This document shows positions 1 through 9,325 of a stretch of 64,000 nucleotides of DNA, one piece after another; position 1 is the first letter of the stretch, and each line of letters opens with the position of its first letter. The DNA lies in the NCBI RefSeq assembly GCF_004357985.1, contig NZ_SMTF01000005.1:1-64000 (forward strand), written 5' to 3'. The position numbers and the translations under genes were made by a program. The notes beneath the pieces were generated by a model that was not told where the DNA came from, did not search any database, and saw only the letters and a list, made by a program, of their open reading frames with translations. This DNA is from Luteimonas aestuarii. Its GTDB lineage: Bacteria > Pseudomonadota > Gammaproteobacteria > Xanthomonadales > Xanthomonadaceae.

Positions 1-90
1 GGCGACTGGATCCAGTTCTATAACCACCGGCGCCCACACCAGGCGCTGGGCATGAAGACACCCGCTGAGGCATATGCATTAGCGGCCTGA
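1..90 (+). mobile_element. IS3-family transposase (OrfB), C-terminal remnant at window edge
   Basis: The first 30 codons read as an open frame ending in TGA, with the hallmark C-terminus of IS3-family OrfB integrases (FYNHRRPHQALGMKTP, followed by A-x-A-Y). The start lies outside the window, so it cannot be said whether the element is intact. It borders the O-antigen cluster, where insertion sequences are frequent. Family identification rests on the YNxxRPHxALG motif; the exact IS name is unknown. Confidence 0.85.
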
Positions 91-118
91 CCTGTGCAGA
101 AACCGCTGGGTCATTACA
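91..118 (+). repeat. Probable right terminal end of the IS3-family element
   Basis: The 28 bases directly after the transposase stop end in ...GGGTCATTACA, compatible with the terminal CA of IS3-family inverted repeats. The partner repeat lies outside the window, so the boundary is inferred. From 119 to 384 no gene, promoter or terminator could be supported. Confidence 0.4.
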
Positions 119-384
119 CTTTCACGCATCGTTAAGCCAGAGGCTGTCTCAAGCCGAGAAAGCATCGCGCTGGCGAGCGACGGCCACAAGCCTTGCACTT
201 GTATCGGCCGGCAGCCAAGGCCCAGAGCCGGGCAGGTCGACAGCCTATGCATCTGCGCATGAGAACCAGCCTAAGCTGGTCCAGAACGCAGACAAACTAC
301 CTCACTCTTCGGGGGTAGCTTTCGAGCTGATCACATCACACTAACGCTGATTCGGCATTAGTCATGCGGGCCCATCAGCTGCCG

Positions 385-1383
385 TCACCTCAACATCCGA
401 TGAATCGCCCGCTTCGGCACTGAAGCAATATCAAAAGCTACGAAACCTAAGAGGAGTTGGAGACCCAGTATCACCGGCAGAGCAGCGAGCATAACCCGCC
501 CAGCTGAAGTGGGGACACCCACCGAGGACGCATGAACCCAAAACACGGTGCCGACGATAAAACCGCCTGTCACAAGCAAAATTCCGCCGACAAGTTCGAT
601 CGTGGCCAGCGACATGTCGCGAAGGAAGTAATTGTAGAAGAGGCGTTTAGCGGTATTGCGGACATGCTTGATCAGAAAATCAAAGAAGATTCGTCCAATT
701 TGCAGGCCACTTTTCTCATCCCCATACCTCGCGTCCATCGGAATGTCAACGACAACGGCTCGCAAAGTGTTAAGCCTGAAGAGCATGTCGGTCTCAAAAT
801 AGTATCGCCGACTGATCTTGGCCATTGGCAACTTTTCAACAACACGCGCGTGAATGGCCGTATATCCGTTGGTCGGATCGAAGAGATCCCAGTACCCTGA
901 CGATATCTTCGTCATGAACGACAGACCCGCATTCCCTAGAATGCGGATGCGTGGCATTCTACCGATCTGCGCAAGATCGTAGAACCGGTTCCCTTTCGTA
1001 TAATCGGCCTCCCCTGCCACAATCGGCGCGATGAAACGCGGCAGCAGCTCGGGGTCCATCTGACCATCGCCGTCCATTTTCACAATGACGTCGGCACCAT
1101 CGGCCGCCGCCTTCAGGTAGCCGGCAATGACTGCACCACCAACCCCGGAATTCCTATCGTTGAATATCACTACCACACGTGGATCGCTGCAATTTTCCTG
1201 CACTAGATACCCACTCTTTTCAGGACAACAGTCATCCACGACATAGATTCTCCATATCCAGCGAGGTATACCGGAAATGACATCCAGTATGTGTCGCGCA
1301 ACACGATACGAAGGTACGACAACCGCCACGTTCGGAGTAGATCGTAGGCCGTCTTGAAGGGCCATCGGAGCATATTCAGTCAC
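385..1383 (-). CDS. GT2 glycosyltransferase with C-terminal membrane segments (GtrB/DPM1-like)
   Basis: A 332-residue family 2 glycosyltransferase, likely transferring a sugar onto polyprenyl phosphate at the inner membrane. The N-terminal GT-A fold shows VVVPSYR, VVDDCCP (about residues 48-53) and the metal-binding DGDGQMDP (about 104-111), followed by FDPTNGYTAI. Two hydrophobic segments close the protein, as in GtrB and polyisoprenyl-phosphate glycosyltransferases. The start is GTG at 1383: AGGAGGG lies five bases upstream, and the start overlaps the stop of the preceding gene by eight bases. A reading from further upstream would run through that gene. Last gene of the O-antigen operon; the sugar is unknown. 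Confidence 0.8.
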   Translation of the reverse strand: MTEYAPMALQDGLRSTPNVAVVVPSYRVARHILDVISGIPRWIWRIYVVDDCCPEKSGYLVQENCSDPRVVVIFNDRNSGVGGAVIAGYLKAAADGADVIVKMDGDGQMDPELLPRFIAPIVAGEADYTKGNRFYDLAQIGRMPRIRILGNAGLSFMTKISSGYWDLFDPTNGYTAIHARVVEKLPMAKISRRYYFETDMLFRLNTLRAVVVDIPMDARYGDEKSGLQIGRIFFDFLIKHVRNTAKRLFYNYFLRDMSLATIELVGGILLVTGGFIVGTVFWVHASSVGVPTSAGRVMLAALPVILGLQLLLGFVAFDIASVPKRAIHRMLR

Positions 1384-2167
1384 TGGCGCCCTCCTCATAA
1401 GAGGATGCGTAAGCACGAGAAAGAACCAAAGCAACTGGCCTCGGCCACAGCATTCGAAACATTTCCAGATCCTCCCGCGCCCGAACACCATTTCTAACGC
1501 CCGCACTCGTCTCACTTGCTCCATGTATACGGTGCAGCACGAGTCGATCACGAACGTAGCAGAACGCTCCATCCGAGCGGGCCGCGCGGACCCATGCCTC
1601 CCAATCAAGATCAACTTTCAGATCTTCACGGAAACGCAACCCAGACAGGCCAGGACCAAGTGTCACGGTGGGGCACGCGATTGGACAGCCGAACCGCAGC
1701 AGCCGGATCTTCGCGGATTCGCTCGTAATCGCGGCTCGCCCTAAGAATCCCAACTCAAGCAAGAACGACTTTATCCTCAATGTCGTCGTGCGCTCACGAA
1801 GCATAGCATCCAGCAGCTCCGAATACCCCGTCAATACCAACGTGGCATCAGCATTGCTTCCAGCTGCATCCATGGTCTTGGCAACAAAATCTGGCAAGTA
1901 GACATCATCCTGATGCGCAATGGTTACCCAGTCACGGCTCGCGCATTCGAGCGCAGCGTTCCAGTCACGCCCGATGCCAGCGTTCGGACGATGCACCCTT
2001 ACAGGCACCTCAAATTGTTCCGCAAGCCGAAATAGCGAATCCTCGGGCGTCGAAGTAGATATGATGATCTCAGAACCAGAAAGACTTTGCGAAGCAAGTG
2101 ACTCAAGGCACTCTCGGAGATACGGCGAAGGACCGTAAGCGGGTACTACAAAACTATGCGCTGTCAT
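1376..2167 (-). CDS. GT2 family glycosyltransferase
   Basis: A 263-residue soluble family 2 glycosyltransferase. Visible motifs are SFVVPAYGPSPYLRECLESL at the N-terminus, the NAGIGRDWNAAL element and the acidic metal site IAHQDDVYLPDF (HQDD instead of the usual HDDD). The C-terminal half has DWEAWVRAARS and a conserved-looking LHRIHGASET. It follows the small membrane protein by 10 bases and overlaps the next gene, so it is translated as part of the operon. It probably adds a sugar to the O-antigen repeat or a side chain; donor and acceptor cannot be read from sequence. Confidence 0.8.
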   Translation of the reverse strand: MTAHSFVVPAYGPSPYLRECLESLASQSLSGSEIIISTSTPEDSLFRLAEQFEVPVRVHRPNAGIGRDWNAALECASRDWVTIAHQDDVYLPDFVAKTMDAAGSNADATLVLTGYSELLDAMLRERTTTLRIKSFLLELGFLGRAAITSESAKIRLLRFGCPIACPTVTLGPGLSGLRFREDLKVDLDWEAWVRAARSDGAFCYVRDRLVLHRIHGASETSAGVRNGVRAREDLEMFRMLWPRPVALVLSRAYASSYEEGASD

Positions 2168-2177
2168 ATTCGCAGTC

Positions 2178-2558
2178 TCAAGCCGTCTTGCCAGCGAGCG
2201 TCATAAACAGGACACCTGACGACACCAAGGCTAGACCAAGCCATTGCAGCGGAGCGAGCCGTTCGCCATATAGCATCCAACTAGCAGCCGCAACGAAGAC
2301 ATAGAAAAGTGAACCCGAAATTGCAAACGCGATGCCGAGCTTGACGCGACTGACCACAACGATCCACACAATGAACCCAAGCCCCTGAATCGCCACGGCA
2401 GCAATCACCCCTGGCGAAAAACATGCAGCGAGTAGCCATTGCAATCCCGTGGGGACCGGGTCTCGCATCGCAATGTTCGTCACTGCCTGCTTCACCAATA
2501 GCTGGCTACCCAAGGTAGAGCAAGTTACAAATAAAATCATCAAAAGTTCTTTCCACAC
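2178..2558 (-). CDS. Small four-helix DMT-superfamily membrane protein (ArnE/EmrE-like)
   Basis: A 126-residue, almost entirely hydrophobic protein with four predicted membrane helices and the C-terminal YGERLAPLQWLGLALVSSG motif typical of EamA/SMR-type half transporters. In sugar clusters, such proteins (ArnE/ArnF, GtrA analogues) flip undecaprenyl-linked sugars. The start is GTG at 2558, with AAGGAG about ten bases upstream; an ATG six codons in is an alternative. It lies 23 bases behind the DUF2142 gene. Lipid-linked sugar flipping is inferred from context, not shown; a drug exporter is the alternative. Confidence 0.7.
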   Translation of the reverse strand: MWKELLMILFVTCSTLGSQLLVKQAVTNIAMRDPVPTGLQWLLAACFSPGVIAAVAIQGLGFIVWIVVVSRVKLGIAFAISGSLFYVFVAAASWMLYGERLAPLQWLGLALVSSGVLFMTLAGKTA

Positions 2559-2581
2559 GCCGGCTCGTCTCCTTAAAAAAA

Positions 2582-4540
2582 TCAGTAGTATCTGGAAATT
2601 ATGGAAGTGAGGGCGATTGCAGACATGACGGGGATGGACACGATGACAAGCGCCGCGGCCACACCTCTCAATGCGATCGGCACAGAGAACGAGCAGAACA
2701 TCGCAACGAATGCGAGCAACGGAATGAAGTACCGGCCTTGCAGCCCCTCAATCACTGGGCTTTGTGGCTGCGTCCAGTATGCGTAGAAAGGGATGCACAT
2801 GATGGCAATAACCATAATCGCAATGCTCCACGCAAACACTCCAGCTTTCAATCCCGATGGCTTGGCCTGGGAATTAAGCGCAAGTGATCCGAAGATGGCC
2901 AAAGCAGCAGTGGAATAGAAGTAATTCGGCGGATATGTGTCAAGCCATCCGAAAACGCCAACCACGCCCTTGAGGATTACCGCTCCCGTATTGGAGAACG
3001 CGGTGCTAGCGATCATTTGCAGGTAGGAGAGCGGGGAGGCGATGAGCGCTTCCATGCCATTCACGCTCTCCACGTCCGGCCGGACGTAACCATCACTGCC
3101 GCGTGAAAGGCGAAATATCCATGACGCGTGGACGGCAGCCGGAAGGAGAGAGCTAAGCAGCAGCCAACGCAATCGGATCAGCCAACCGCCTCGCACTACC
3201 GCAAAGCATATCCACGGGGCGAAGAAAATCCATCCCATCAACGGTTTGGACAGGGCCAGCAACAGCCCCAGACCGAGTAGAGCCCATTGCGCACGCACAA
3301 TTGAGATGCGGCGGCTCCATGCTCCCGAGACCACGCCCAAGTATGCGATGCACAGGGCAAGCATGTTCGCATCGTACGAGAGCGATGTCGCCAGGTATAG
3401 CGACATTGGAAGTGATGCGATCACGAACAACGGCCATCGGCCAAACCCTGCCCACTTGAGCCCGATGAAGCCGAGAAACAGGAACAGGAACAGGTTCACA
3501 AGCTGCGAGCCGTAATAGTAAAGCCCGAACCCCCCATCAAGCCTGCATGTGAGCGTATGGCCGGCCCATGGCGAGAGATACATCAAAGGTGAGGCCCCTG
3601 CCGGCGCCGCTACGCCCTTGCGCGCCGTGTCTGCACACGCTAGCGGGGCCGTAACAACCGCTTCGAGCTCTGCCGGCGAGAACTTCCGGCCGTACACCTC
3701 CTGAAACGGCCCATAGTTGTCGAGCAGATTTGGGCGCTCGCGTCCCTCATCCGCGCCGACCAGTTGGCCGGCTGCCATTAATGCGATCTTGCTAGCATGT
3801 GCGAACTCGTCAGGAACGGCGCCCGGCGGCCGGATGGCGATGAAAGCGACGCCAATGGCGAGTCCCAAGACCAGAAACAAGTGGGCAAGGCGCCGGTCAA
3901 GCCAGCCATATATAGTGTATGAGCATCTAGCGATGCGCTGTCGGTCGCCAGCCCCCATACGCCCCGCAGCACCCGCGGCGGCGAAGAATGCGAGCGTCCA
4001 CAGAAAGTAACGGGCGATGGTCAGCGCCTTGGCTAGTGTTGACCCGCCAAACGCCGGAGGTACTGCAAACACGACCTGCGGGTCGGGGTGTCCGGCCTCC
4101 ACATCCCAGGATGCACAACCGGGGGCACCGGGCGCCGGCTGCACGCCAAGCGACGCGACAGGTTCTGGTGCGAAGCCCATGCGCCCGCCGATCCCGGGCA
4201 GCCAACGCAACGAACGGACGGGCGCACATACCGAGAAAAATGAGTCAGCGGGCGGATCGACGCGGAAAGCGCGAGCCGCTAGGCCCCCGGTCAGATCCAC
4301 GGGCCCACTGTTGCGCCACCCAGACCTTGCCTCGCTGAAGCCGACACCGTCATCATGAAACACTTGGTAGACGCCGTCGCCTCGAAGCTCGAAAGATATC
4401 CGGGTAGCCGGATAGAGTGTCAGTAGTGCGGCCAACGTGGCGGTCGTCACGAGGGCCAGCCAATGCCACGGCGACTTGCGGAAGACTGTCCGCGCCTCCC
4501 TCGCGACGCGACCGATGGTGGATGCCAGTGTGGCCCACAT
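2582..4540 (-). CDS. DUF2142-type polytopic membrane protein, possible GT-C glycosyltransferase
   Basis: A 652-residue inner-membrane protein. It has one N-terminal helix (ALVTTATLAALLTLY), a periplasmic domain of about 150 residues, then roughly ten membrane helices. The motif RPPGAVPDEFAHASKI after the second helix and LSYDANMLAL further on match the DUF2142 family found in polysaccharide clusters and resembling GT-C enzymes that use polyprenyl-phosphate sugars. The start is ATG at 4540, with GGGAGG eight bases upstream; the longer open frame is shadow sequence inside the upstream gene. Its biochemical activity is not established. Confidence 0.75.
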   Translation of the reverse strand: MWATLASTIGRVAREARTVFRKSPWHWLALVTTATLAALLTLYPATRISFELRGDGVYQVFHDDGVGFSEARSGWRNSGPVDLTGGLAARAFRVDPPADSFFSVCAPVRSLRWLPGIGGRMGFAPEPVASLGVQPAPGAPGCASWDVEAGHPDPQVVFAVPPAFGGSTLAKALTIARYFLWTLAFFAAAGAAGRMGAGDRQRIARCSYTIYGWLDRRLAHLFLVLGLAIGVAFIAIRPPGAVPDEFAHASKIALMAAGQLVGADEGRERPNLLDNYGPFQEVYGRKFSPAELEAVVTAPLACADTARKGVAAPAGASPLMYLSPWAGHTLTCRLDGGFGLYYYGSQLVNLFLFLFLGFIGLKWAGFGRWPLFVIASLPMSLYLATSLSYDANMLALCIAYLGVVSGAWSRRISIVRAQWALLGLGLLLALSKPLMGWIFFAPWICFAVVRGGWLIRLRWLLLSSLLPAAVHASWIFRLSRGSDGYVRPDVESVNGMEALIASPLSYLQMIASTAFSNTGAVILKGVVGVFGWLDTYPPNYFYSTAALAIFGSLALNSQAKPSGLKAGVFAWSIAIMVIAIMCIPFYAYWTQPQSPVIEGLQGRYFIPLLAFVAMFCSFSVPIALRGVAAALVIVSIPVMSAIALTSIISRYY

Positions 4541-4545
4541 CTCAG

Positions 4546-5799
4546 TCACCTCCCGAGCATCGCAGTTGCGAGGCCGGGTGCAACCGCCGCGATGCCCTCT
4601 CCGTTCACGAACGCATGCGCCGCGTCGGCGATGCTGTAAGGTCGAAGATTCCGCGCGAGCGCTGCTTGGCATTCAGCCACGAGTGCCGCCGCAATTCCAA
4701 CCGGAGACATCTCGGTCGCAGACTTCAGACCCGGAAACACACCTCCCATGTCCTTGTTATGAAATGGGTTTGTCACCACGCCCATTCCAAAAGCCGCCAT
4801 CTCCAGCGGCGGATAGCTGGGATGCGGCGAGACCATCAGGCTCAGACCAACGGCGCTCGTGCTCAGAAGCTCGCCATATGCGTCGATATGGAGCTTGCCG
4901 AGCGCACGGATACGTACGCCGCCCAGATCCACGTCTTCCCTCAGTTCACCTGCTGAGACCACCTCCCATTCGGCGGCGTCGGGCATCGTCGCCGCCCAGA
5001 TCCGAAGGCTCTCGCAGATGAGCTCAAAGGCGTTTCGGGGCGTGGACGGACGGCCATATACAAGAATCTGCCTACGTCGTGCAGATGGTGCTTCGCTCAG
5101 CGACGACAGTGCGCGCCGCAGTCCATCGTTCAACGTCGGCTCGAACACAAAGCGATCCCGGAACCCGATGCCGCAATGATCAAAGTAGTCGGAAAGCTGG
5201 GACGTGTTGAACACGGCGATGTCATGTTCCGGACGGTAAGTGCCCAATGCCACGTAAGATTGCGACGACCAAGGATAGAATCCCGGCTCGAAATCCTGGA
5301 TCAGGTAGCACGATTTCCCGCAGGTACCGTATGCAGCCTGCTGCCAAGCGGAAAGCTGTTGAGCCGCATACGCGGTCCACCATGCAGTCGATAACCAAAG
5401 GTCATCTGCTGACACCGGTAGTGTGCGGGCGTAGCGGTCATTGAAAGCAACGATCTGCCGCGGCACCGGATCATCGTCCTCAAGGCTGACCATGCGATGG
5501 TCTGGAAAACCCAGCAGCGCATCTGCCTCGGGTGCCGCGTCGGTAAGGATGATGCGGCTCCGCGGAAAACGCTCGAGCATCTCGCGATAGAGCACAACCG
5601 CGGTGTGGATACCGCCAAAGTAGTGGCGCGAATTGATCGAGGGCAACAGAAGATTAAGCCGAGGGCCGCCGCGTTCGGACACGCGAGCGTGGCATGGCAC
5701 GATCTCCGCGATGCTCGTGGGGACCTGCGTCGACGCCGCCGGGCCATCGAGCCGCGCGGCCGCCCACCGCAATGCACGAATCAACGTCGAGCGCATCAT
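4546..5799 (-). CDS. GT-B glycosyltransferase, WsaF-like (rhamnosyltransferase family)
   Basis: A 417-residue GT-B enzyme. The segment LLLPSINSRHYFGGIHTAVV, the QDFEPGFYPWSSQSY element, and a C-terminal donor domain with VYGRPSTPRNAFEL and SLMVSPHPSYPPLEMAAFG match the WsaF-type rhamnan glycosyltransferases. A rhamnose-containing O-chain exported by an ABC transporter would fit the neighbouring wzm/wzt, but sugar specificity is inferred. It overlaps the upstream GT2 gene by four bases (ATGA) and its stop lies five bases before the DUF2142 start, so the three are translationally coupled. Confidence 0.75.
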   Translation of the reverse strand: MMRSTLIRALRWAAARLDGPAASTQVPTSIAEIVPCHARVSERGGPRLNLLLPSINSRHYFGGIHTAVVLYREMLERFPRSRIILTDAAPEADALLGFPDHRMVSLEDDDPVPRQIVAFNDRYARTLPVSADDLWLSTAWWTAYAAQQLSAWQQAAYGTCGKSCYLIQDFEPGFYPWSSQSYVALGTYRPEHDIAVFNTSQLSDYFDHCGIGFRDRFVFEPTLNDGLRRALSSLSEAPSARRRQILVYGRPSTPRNAFELICESLRIWAATMPDAAEWEVVSAGELREDVDLGGVRIRALGKLHIDAYGELLSTSAVGLSLMVSPHPSYPPLEMAAFGMGVVTNPFHNKDMGGVFPGLKSATEMSPVGIAAALVAECQAALARNLRPYSIADAAHAFVNGEGIAAVAPGLATAMLGR

Positions 5800-7655
5800 G
5801 GAACAGCTGCCGGACGGAACCGGGGCAACGGAGACATCGGATCGAGGTTGGGGCTGAAGAACGGGTCGCCCTTTTCACGATAAGGCGCGTAGGCAGCCAT
5901 CGACATCTCGAAGTCGCCCTGCGGGACCTCGCGGGGATCCCTTGTCTTGGACTCGTGGTGAATCATCACCGACTCCGCTACGTACAAATTGGAATATCCC
6001 GCCCTGAAGCCACGCAGACACAACTCGACGTCGCTCCCGCAGACAGCGAACCGTTCGTCGAAACCGCCAAGCGATTCGAACTTCCCTCGTTCGATCGCCA
6101 TGCACGCACCGGTGACTGCAAGCACGTTTCGCCGGAGTGCGGGCGAAACGAAGAGATGCTGGTGATGGATCGAAGCCGCCGCCTTGAAAACATGGTCGGC
6201 CCACCCTCCCATCCCAACAACCACGCCGGCGTGCTGAATTGACCCGTCCCCGTAAAGCAGCAACGGGCCGCACACTGCAATTTCAGGCCTCAGCGCGTTC
6301 TCCACCAAGCGACCGAGCCATTCGCCAGAAATCACTTCAGTGTCGTTATTCAGGAACAACAGCACGTCACCGTTTGCGCTACGAGCGGCGATGTTATTGA
6401 GGCGCGACCAGTTGAACGGGACGTGAGCCGCCAATACTCGTGTATCGACAGCGGTATCGATCTCCGCCAGCCATGCGATCGTCTCGGGCTGGGTGGACCC
6501 GTTGTCGACGATCAATATCTCATAATGGCAATATGATGTTTTCGTACGAATCGAGTCGATGCATGTCTTGAGCAACTCCAAGCCGTCCCTGGTTGGAATA
6601 ATAATACTCACGAGCGGCGGCGGCACGGGGACCGGATAGCGGACGTCATAGCAAAACGTGTACTTCCCATCACTCACACGCGCACCTGGAAACATCTCGT
6701 CGACGTGCGCTTGAATCGCGGCGCGGCCGGCATGGTGTGCATATGGCTTGGATGATGCATTTGCCGCGGTGGAGCCCGCATGCGCGCGCCAATGGTAGAG
6801 CACACGCGAGACATGCGAGACACGCGCTCCGGCGGCGACGCAGCGCAGCACCAAATCGTAGTCTTGGGAGCCGTCGAAATCGCGACGCAGACCTCCAATT
6901 TTTCTTACTAGTGCCATCTCGACCACGACCAGATGGCCTAAATACATCTGGGACATGAATAGGTCGTGGCTCCAGTCCGGCTTGAAGAACGGACATGCAC
7001 GCGCCCCCCGCTCGTCGATAATGTCGTGATCGGTATAGACGACTCCGGGCGCATCCTTGAGGAATGCCGCCACGACGCTTGACAGGGCCGCTGGGTGAAG
7101 CAGGTCGTCGTGATCCAGGAAACAAGCCCATTCCCCGCTCGCCAAGGCTAGCGCTGCGTTCGTCGCGTCCGCGATCCCGGCTCCGCCCTTCCCGAGGTCA
7201 ACCTTGATCCGCGGGTCTGCTGCCAGGTCGGTCAGCAACGCACGGACTTCAGCTGACGTGGAACCATCGTCGTGGATGCACAGCTCCCAGTTGCGGTACG
7301 ACTGGGCGCGTACGCTTTCCACGGCCGCGCGCAGAAACTCAATCGGAGGGTTGTACACCGGCATTACGACGCTCACCAGCCCACCATCGAGAACTTCGGG
7401 CGCGACCCGCTCGCACTCGATCAACCACGTTTGGTACTCGTCCGACTCGCTGGTCGTCGCAACCGGCGGCTGGATTTCCGGCTGGGAATAGGCAATCAGT
7501 GCTCGGACAAAATGCCGCGGACCGGTCTTGAATTTCACCTTCGCAGCGAGCAGCATTGACAAATACGAGCGTCCATCCGACCTGGCCTTGCGCATTGAAT
7601 GGACGGCTGCCGTGACAATGGACCTGATTTTTTTAGAAATTCCTTCTGACGCCAT
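5796..7655 (-). CDS. Bifunctional GT2 glycosyltransferase with two GT-A domains
   Basis: A 619-residue protein with two successive family 2 domains. Domain one (about 90-310) starts at SVVMPVYNP and has the metal site FLDHDDLLHP and the base region DGSQDYDLVLR. Domain two (about 345-590) starts at SIIIPTRDG and has LFLNNDTEVISGEWL, GACMAIER and FDERFAVCGSDVELCLR. Such tandem enzymes often build a repeating unit by alternating two linkages. It starts 32 bases after the coiled-coil methyltransferase gene; no strong ribosome site is seen before its ATG. Probable main or chain-building O-antigen glycosyltransferase. Confidence 0.85.
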   Translation of the reverse strand: MASEGISKKIRSIVTAAVHSMRKARSDGRSYLSMLLAAKVKFKTGPRHFVRALIAYSQPEIQPPVATTSESDEYQTWLIECERVAPEVLDGGLVSVVMPVYNPPIEFLRAAVESVRAQSYRNWELCIHDDGSTSAEVRALLTDLAADPRIKVDLGKGGAGIADATNAALALASGEWACFLDHDDLLHPAALSSVVAAFLKDAPGVVYTDHDIIDERGARACPFFKPDWSHDLFMSQMYLGHLVVVEMALVRKIGGLRRDFDGSQDYDLVLRCVAAGARVSHVSRVLYHWRAHAGSTAANASSKPYAHHAGRAAIQAHVDEMFPGARVSDGKYTFCYDVRYPVPVPPPLVSIIIPTRDGLELLKTCIDSIRTKTSYCHYEILIVDNGSTQPETIAWLAEIDTAVDTRVLAAHVPFNWSRLNNIAARSANGDVLLFLNNDTEVISGEWLGRLVENALRPEIAVCGPLLLYGDGSIQHAGVVVGMGGWADHVFKAAASIHHQHLFVSPALRRNVLAVTGACMAIERGKFESLGGFDERFAVCGSDVELCLRGFRAGYSNLYVAESVMIHHESKTRDPREVPQGDFEMSMAAYAPYREKGDPFFSPNLDPMSPLPRFRPAAVP

Positions 7656-7687
7656 CTAAGTGATCCGTGATTGAGTGCAGCGAAGTG

Positions 7688-9325
7688 TCATGAGAGCAAG
7701 ATCGCAATGATTGCAACGATCGAAAAGACTGCGACAATCGCAAGTGCACGCATGGCGCGCCTGCGACCCACATCAGCCGCATAAGCCATGCGTTCCGCGT
7801 GCCGCCGCCGGGTGTCCGTCTGTTCAAGTTCGACCTCGAGGCCTGAAATGTGTGCCCTTGCCTCGGCTTGGAAGGTCGCTAGAAGCTGGGCGGTAGCGGA
7901 CCATTCGCGTTTCGCTGTGTCCAAGTCGGCGCGCAGGTAATCGACATCGTCTCGCGTGCGTAGCAGGTCGGCTTGCGTCGCACGCAATGCTGCTACCGAT
8001 TCTTCCCAGCCCGCCCTTGCGATTCCCAAGTCCCGATCCAATACCAGCTCTCGCTCTCTCACTTGTGCAAGCGTCGACACGGCCTGCTCCCAGCCGGCTC
8101 TCGCGATGCCCAGATCCCGATCCAATACCAGCTCTCGCTCTCTCACCTGCGCTAGCGTTGACACGGCCTCTTCCCAGCCGGCTCTCGCAATGCCCAGATC
8201 CCGGCTTGCGATCGATTCCTGCTGCCTTGACTCTTCCAGCGTCGCAACCGCCTCCTCCCAGCCGGCTTTCGCGACATTCAAGTCACGGGTCAATGCCGCC
8301 TCCCTTTCACGCAGAAACACGAGTGCCGCCAACGTTTCATCCCAACCCGCCTGTGCGGCAGCCAAGTCGCGTCCCAGACGAACCGCGTCCTCACGAGCCC
8401 GTACGAGTGCGTCAGCTGTGTTGCCCCATTCTTGCTTCGTCGCCTCCAAGTCCCTCAACTGATCTTGGTACATGCCCACGGTGGACGCCCAAGCCGCCTC
8501 CGTGCGCACAATGCCGTCAACAACAGGGCGGATGAGCGAAGGAATCGTTCGGAGGAAATCCGTTACGCGGCCGTCGATCTCCGTCGGCCGCGCCAGCCAC
8601 TCGGACACGCGCGCTGCATCCGCCTCATGGCGCACACCGATGAAGTACTCTCTATAGCCCCGCGCGGGGAAGTCTCCGTCGAACGCCGCGGTGTTGTAGA
8701 GATAATCGAGGCTCGCAACCAACGGCCCAAGGCTGGGCACCCGCTCCTTCATGAAATGCGCAGCCATCAAGGCTGACCAGATCTCGGGCGCTCCTTGGGA
8801 GACGCGGCGCAGACTAGGCATCTGCGTCTTAAGCACCGCGTCCACTGCATCCGCGTCGACAAGGCCGAATTCTTGGTGTTCGGCCAGCCATGGGTAACCT
8901 CCCTCAAACAGCTCAGACCAGCATGCGTTCGCCTCGGACTCTGCGTCCTTGACCCAAGGGGCTTCGACAGGACACCCGATAATGAGGAGCCGCGCGGCGA
9001 CGCGCGCCATTTCCTTAACGGCGTCGCGTCGGAGATCGGCTGGAATGTGCTCAAGGACATCCAAGCAGACCACCACGTCGAACGTGGCATCACCGAACGG
9101 CAAGGCGGCCGCGCTTGCAAGCACAAGGTCGGCATCGTCGCCACATGCAGTGACATCGGTGAAGACAATGTCCGCGTCAGGAAATGCCTGCGAAAGCAGC
9201 CTCTGTCGGTTTGCCCCAACCTCAAGGATCCTCAGCCGTTTTGTGTTCAGCTGACCGATCAGGGCCGCGGCAGTACCATATCGCTGGAAGTGATCGAATG
9301 GCAGACGTGTGAGTTCACCCTTCAT
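7688..9325 (-). CDS. SAM-dependent methyltransferase fused to repeated coiled coil and C-terminal membrane anchor (WbdD-like)
   Basis: A 545-residue protein. Residues 1-200 form a class I methyltransferase: ILEVGANRQRLL (motif I), DADIVFTDV, then DVVVCLDVLEHIP. From about 260 to 520 the chain is a continuous coiled coil built of 28-residue units around ARAGWEEAVSTLAQVRERE. The last 20 residues are one hydrophobic helix. In E. coli O8/O9a, WbdD combines a chain-terminating methyltransferase with a coiled coil acting as a ruler for O-antigen length; no kinase domain is visible here. Its ATG overlaps the end of wzt by 11 bases and has GGAGGG just upstream. Chain capping is inferred from domain order and the adjacent wzt. 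Confidence 0.8.
   Translation of the reverse strand: MKGELTRLPFDHFQRYGTAAALIGQLNTKRLRILEVGANRQRLLSQAFPDADIVFTDVTACGDDADLVLASAAALPFGDATFDVVVCLDVLEHIPADLRRDAVKEMARVAARLLIIGCPVEAPWVKDAESEANACWSELFEGGYPWLAEHQEFGLVDADAVDAVLKTQMPSLRRVSQGAPEIWSALMAAHFMKERVPSLGPLVASLDYLYNTAAFDGDFPARGYREYFIGVRHEADAARVSEWLARPTEIDGRVTDFLRTIPSLIRPVVDGIVRTEAAWASTVGMYQDQLRDLEATKQEWGNTADALVRAREDAVRLGRDLAAAQAGWDETLAALVFLREREAALTRDLNVAKAGWEEAVATLEESRQQESIASRDLGIARAGWEEAVSTLAQVRERELVLDRDLGIARAGWEQAVSTLAQVRERELVLDRDLGIARAGWEESVAALRATQADLLRTRDDVDYLRADLDTAKREWSATAQLLATFQAEARAHISGLEVELEQTDTRRRHAERMAYAADVGRRRAMRALAIVAVFSIVAIIAILLS
8021..8440 (-). repeat. Five in-frame 84-bp tandem repeats inside the coiled-coil gene
   Basis: Units start at 8021, 8105, 8189, 8273 and 8357, exactly 84 bases apart, each coding 28 residues of coiled coil. 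The first two differ at 9 of 84 bases; the outer units are more diverged. A further, lengthened unit lies just below 8021. Because the period is a multiple of three, gain or loss of a unit would keep the reading frame and change coiled-coil length by a fixed step. Confidence 0.9.
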
